Shown here in pieces: positions 6,245 through 8,296 of a DNA stretch of 8,296 bases. This DNA is from Deltaproteobacteria bacterium. Lineage in GTDB: Bacteria; Desulfobacterota; Desulfobacteria; Desulfobacterales; ETH-SRB1. The notes below the pieces were generated by a model. The model worked only from the letters and a program-made list of their open reading frames with translations. It did no database searches and was not told the DNA's origin. Both the position numbers and the translations under genes were made by a program. The first letter of the stretch is position 1. Every line of letters begins with the position of its first letter. The DNA is taken from NCBI GenBank assembly GCA_030627405.1, contig DAOUSD010000050.1, positions 1-8,296 on the forward strand, written 5' to 3'.

Positions 6245-6321
6245 TTTTATACCTATAAATTAATTTTGATACGGAATTAGTCCGTCTAATTATGACTTTA
6301 CCTTTTTATAGTTAAAATGTT

Positions 6322-6576
6322 ATGATAAACATAAATTATAATATTACAACTTTACCTCCGGCCGAAACATGCTCAAAAGATTTGGAAATTATACATATGG
6401 GTAAAAAGACTGTTTACACATACAAGTTCGACTTTGAAGTAGGTTATTTAATAAAAAGCCCATGTAAAGAATGTAACAAAAGGAAAAATTTCCCTAAATG
6501 TATTGATGGTTGCCCTGCCCTGGATAAAATACAAACAATTTTATCTGAAGTAAGGTCTTGCACAAAAAGCATTTGA
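6322..6576 (+). CDS. Small cysteine-rich protein, probable metal-binding, unknown function
   Basis: An 84-residue frame with six cysteines; four form CxxC-x8-C-x3-C (Cys48, Cys51, Cys60, Cys64) in SPCKECNKRKNFPKCIDGC, a spacing suited to a zinc or iron-sulfur site. No signal peptide or membrane segment is visible, so it is probably cytoplasmic. I do not recognise the family. The start is uncertain: ATG 6322 has no ribosome binding site, and an internal ATG at 6397 (residue 26) has only a weak GGAA upstream. The later start would still keep the four-cysteine motif. The patterned cysteines and coherent hydrophobic spacing argue for a real gene. It lies 45 bases before pgi on the same strand, and its TGA stop is part of a Fur-box-like palindrome. 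Confidence 0.65.
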   Translation: MININYNITTLPPAETCSKDLEIIHMGKKTVYTYKFDFEVGYLIKSPCKECNKRKNFPKCIDGCPALDKIQTILSEVRSCTKSI

Positions 6577-6588
6577 TAATCATTATCA
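6574..6588. promoter_or_regulatory. Fur-box-like 7-1-7 palindrome
   Basis: TGATAATCATTATCA is a perfect inverted repeat of seven bases around one centre base and matches the commonly used 7-1-7 Fur consensus TGATAATnATTATCA at every position. It starts on the TGA stop of the small cysteine-rich gene and ends 33 bases before the pgi ATG. It could be an operator for a pgi promoter in the short gap, or a chance AT-rich palindrome. Related Fur-family regulators (Zur, PerR) bind similar sites. Confidence 0.45.
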
Positions 6589-6621
6589 GCATCATGCCGT
6601 TAAGAGACATTTAAAGACATT

Positions 6622-8262
6622 ATGAAATTTTCATCAAGTCAAACAGCTCAAAATCTAAGCAGCATTCCCGCATGGAAGAGTCTGAAGCAACATGCTGAAA
6701 ACTTTAGCCGCCCCGAGAAGCACTTAAAATATCTCATCAAAAAGAATGACCGGCTCGACAAATTCTCCTTAAAACACAAGCATATCTTCTATGATTTTTC
6801 CCGTCAAAGAGTAGATGAAAAGGCCATGAGTCTGCTTTTTGAACTGGCAAAAGCAAGAAAACTAAAAGAGCAGTTTATTTCAATGATGAATGGTGAAAAG
6901 ACAAATATTTCTGAAAACAGAGCTGCTCTTCATACTGCTTCAAGAAATTTCTCAGGCAATTCTATTTTTATAGATGAAAAGGATGTAATGCCAGAGATAA
7001 TCAAAACAAGAGAGAATATCAGGGAGTTTGCTTCAAAAGTTCATAATGGAAAGATAACCGGATCAACCGGCAGATCTTTTAAACATGTTGTTGTAATCGG
7101 TATAGGAGGATCGTATCTGGGCACGAAGTTTGTTTCTTGTGCTTTGGAAGCCTTTGCGGATAAAAATATTGAAATACATTTTTTGTCAAATGTAGATATC
7201 CATAATTTTGGAAATATAGTATCCGGAATAGAGCCGGAATCTACCTTGTGGATAGTTGTTTCAAAAAGCTATACAACTGCTGAAACCATGGCCAATACAA
7301 ATCTCGCCATTTCATTTATGAAAGAAAAAGGCCTCGATCCTTCAAAGCACCTTGTAACCGTTACCAGCAAAGGAAGTCCCGGAGATGATCCTGCAAATCC
7401 TGTTCTGGCTTCATTTCACATGTTCGATTTTATAGGAGGCAGATACAGTGTCACTTCTGCGGTTGGCGGTGTACCACTTAGCCTGTACTTAGGTTATGAT
7501 AAGTTTGAGCGATTTTTAAAAGGCGCAGAAGAGATGGATATTCACGCAAAAAATTCTCCATGCGAAAAAAATATGCCTCTAATTGCCGCTCTTATTTCAA
7601 TATGGAACAATAATCTTCTGGGATATCAAACTCAGGCAATAATTCCATACGCATTTCCTCTGCAAAAGCTGGCGCCCCATGTTCAGCAGCTCAGCATGGA
7701 AAGTAACGGCAAATCAGTAACGCAGGAAGGACATTCCCTGGATGAACCCGCAGGTACTATTATTTTTGGAGAGCCCGGCACAAATGCCCAACATTCTTTT
7801 TTCCAACTGGCGCATCAGGGACGTCCCTTTCCCATTGAGTTTATAGGAGTGATCAAACCTCAGTATAATCAGTATGATTACAAATCAAAAGGTGTTACAA
7901 ATCATCAGGAATTATGGGCAAATCTGATCTCACAGCCAACAGCACTTGCTTTAGGGAAAGAAGATAAGAATAAAGCAAAATACTTTCCGGGCAACAGGCC
8001 CTCTTCCACCATACTTATAAAAGATCTTTCACCTGAAAGTGTTGGCCGTCTTTTGTCGTTTTATGAGGCAAAAACTGTTTTTGAGGCTTTTATATGGGGC
8101 ACAAATCCTTTTGACCAGTTTGGTGTGGAGCTGGGGAAAAAATTAGCTTCCGGCATCAGAAACGAAATAGCATCAAAAAATGAACAAAAAGATCACTCGT
8201 TTGAAAATATGGATAAAATTACAAAATTCTACCTTGATACAATGTTTTCAGGTAAGTTATAA
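6622..8262 (+). CDS. pgi: Glucose-6-phosphate isomerase
   Basis: Cytoplasmic enzyme interconverting glucose 6-phosphate and fructose 6-phosphate in glycolysis and gluconeogenesis. At 546 residues it matches the long (E. coli and eukaryote-like) form of about 550. Seen in order: phosphosugar-binding GIGGSYLGT (160-168), the serine/threonine-rich VSKSYTTAET loop (213-222), family signature FIGGRYSVTSAVG (270-282), SMESNGK with the catalytic base Glu360, NAQHSF with His391, and the second signature FDQFGVELGK (497-506) ending in the conserved Lys506. All expected catalytic residues are present, so it should be active. An in-frame TAA at 6601-6603 leaves no upstream ATG, GTG or TTG, so ATG 6622 is the start, although its ribosome binding site is weak. 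It follows the small cysteine-rich gene by 45 bases with a Fur-like palindrome between them. Nothing is recognisable in the 34 bases after its stop. Confidence 0.97.
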   Translation: MKFSSSQTAQNLSSIPAWKSLKQHAENFSRPEKHLKYLIKKNDRLDKFSLKHKHIFYDFSRQRVDEKAMSLLFELAKARKLKEQFISMMNGEKTNISENRAALHTASRNFSGNSIFIDEKDVMPEIIKTRENIREFASKVHNGKITGSTGRSFKHVVVIGIGGSYLGTKFVSCALEAFADKNIEIHFLSNVDIHNFGNIVSGIEPESTLWIVVSKSYTTAETMANTNLAISFMKEKGLDPSKHLVTVTSKGSPGDDPANPVLASFHMFDFIGGRYSVTSAVGGVPLSLYLGYDKFERFLKGAEEMDIHAKNSPCEKNMPLIAALISIWNNNLLGYQTQAIIPYAFPLQKLAPHVQQLSMESNGKSVTQEGHSLDEPAGTIIFGEPGTNAQHSFFQLAHQGRPFPIEFIGVIKPQYNQYDYKSKGVTNHQELWANLISQPTALALGKEDKNKAKYFPGNRPSSTILIKDLSPESVGRLLSFYEAKTVFEAFIWGTNPFDQFGVELGKKLASGIRNEIASKNEQKDHSFENMDKITKFYLDTMFSGKL

Positions 8263-8296
8263 AATCATATCATACGTAACCGTATTCCTGATAATC

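Noticed and set aside
6271..6290. Two overlapping 5-base stems (ACGGA with TCCGT, ATTAG with CTAAT) that could be mutually exclusive hairpins
   Set aside because: The stems are too short to be convincing as a riboswitch or attenuator; chance is likely in AT-rich DNA.
6266..6312. Possible promoter elements (TTGATA, TATAGT) ahead of the small cysteine-rich gene
   Set aside because: No pair has both good hexamers and 16-18 base spacing, so I do not call a promoter.

Overview
The window looks like chromosomal DNA of a Gram-negative bacterium of moderate to low GC. It most resembles Desulfobacterota (Desulfobacterales-type former Deltaproteobacteria). That guess rests on gene content and on the dense mixture of short repeat families between genes, not on a phylogenetic marker, so treat it as tentative.

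Layout. Positions 1-62 (minus strand) hold the start of a small gene whose first 20 residues look like a shrunken four-helix-bundle protein of the 23S rRNA intervening-sequence type. Positions 156-6053 (minus strand, transcribed right to left) hold a three-gene cluster: a two-pass membrane protein with a DUF2760-type cytoplasmic region (5325-6053), a 602-residue Hsp70 homologue without a helical lid (3181-4989), and a second, paralogous Hsp70 with a roughly 300-residue DUF3731-type C-terminal extension (best start at 3017, TTG). Both Hsp70 genes start with TTG behind a good ribosome binding site. On the plus strand are a small cysteine-rich protein (6322-6576) and glucose-6-phosphate isomerase, pgi (6622-8262).

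Non-coding structure. Nearly every sizeable gap is filled with repeats. There is a 106-bp MITE-like element with 27-nt terminal inverted repeats just before the first Hsp70 gene. Arrays with 7-nt periodicity occur at four places outside or at gene edges, and one lies inside the second Hsp70 gene. There is a hairpin built from octamers, a 143-bp inverted element built from CACGGA decamers, and a GC-rich palindromic dispersed-type repeat between the two Hsp70 genes. A perfect 7-1-7 Fur-box-like palindrome overlaps the stop codon of the small cysteine-rich gene, 33 bp before pgi.

How the genes may work together. The DUF2760 protein and the two divergent Hsp70s probably form one functional unit, a membrane-linked chaperone pair of unknown substrate. 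Both Hsp70s keep the nucleotide-binding motifs, but by motif alignment both carry Arg where DnaK has its catalytic Lys70. This trio is the best candidate here for an under-described system. pgi is ordinary central carbon metabolism and belongs to a separate transcription unit.
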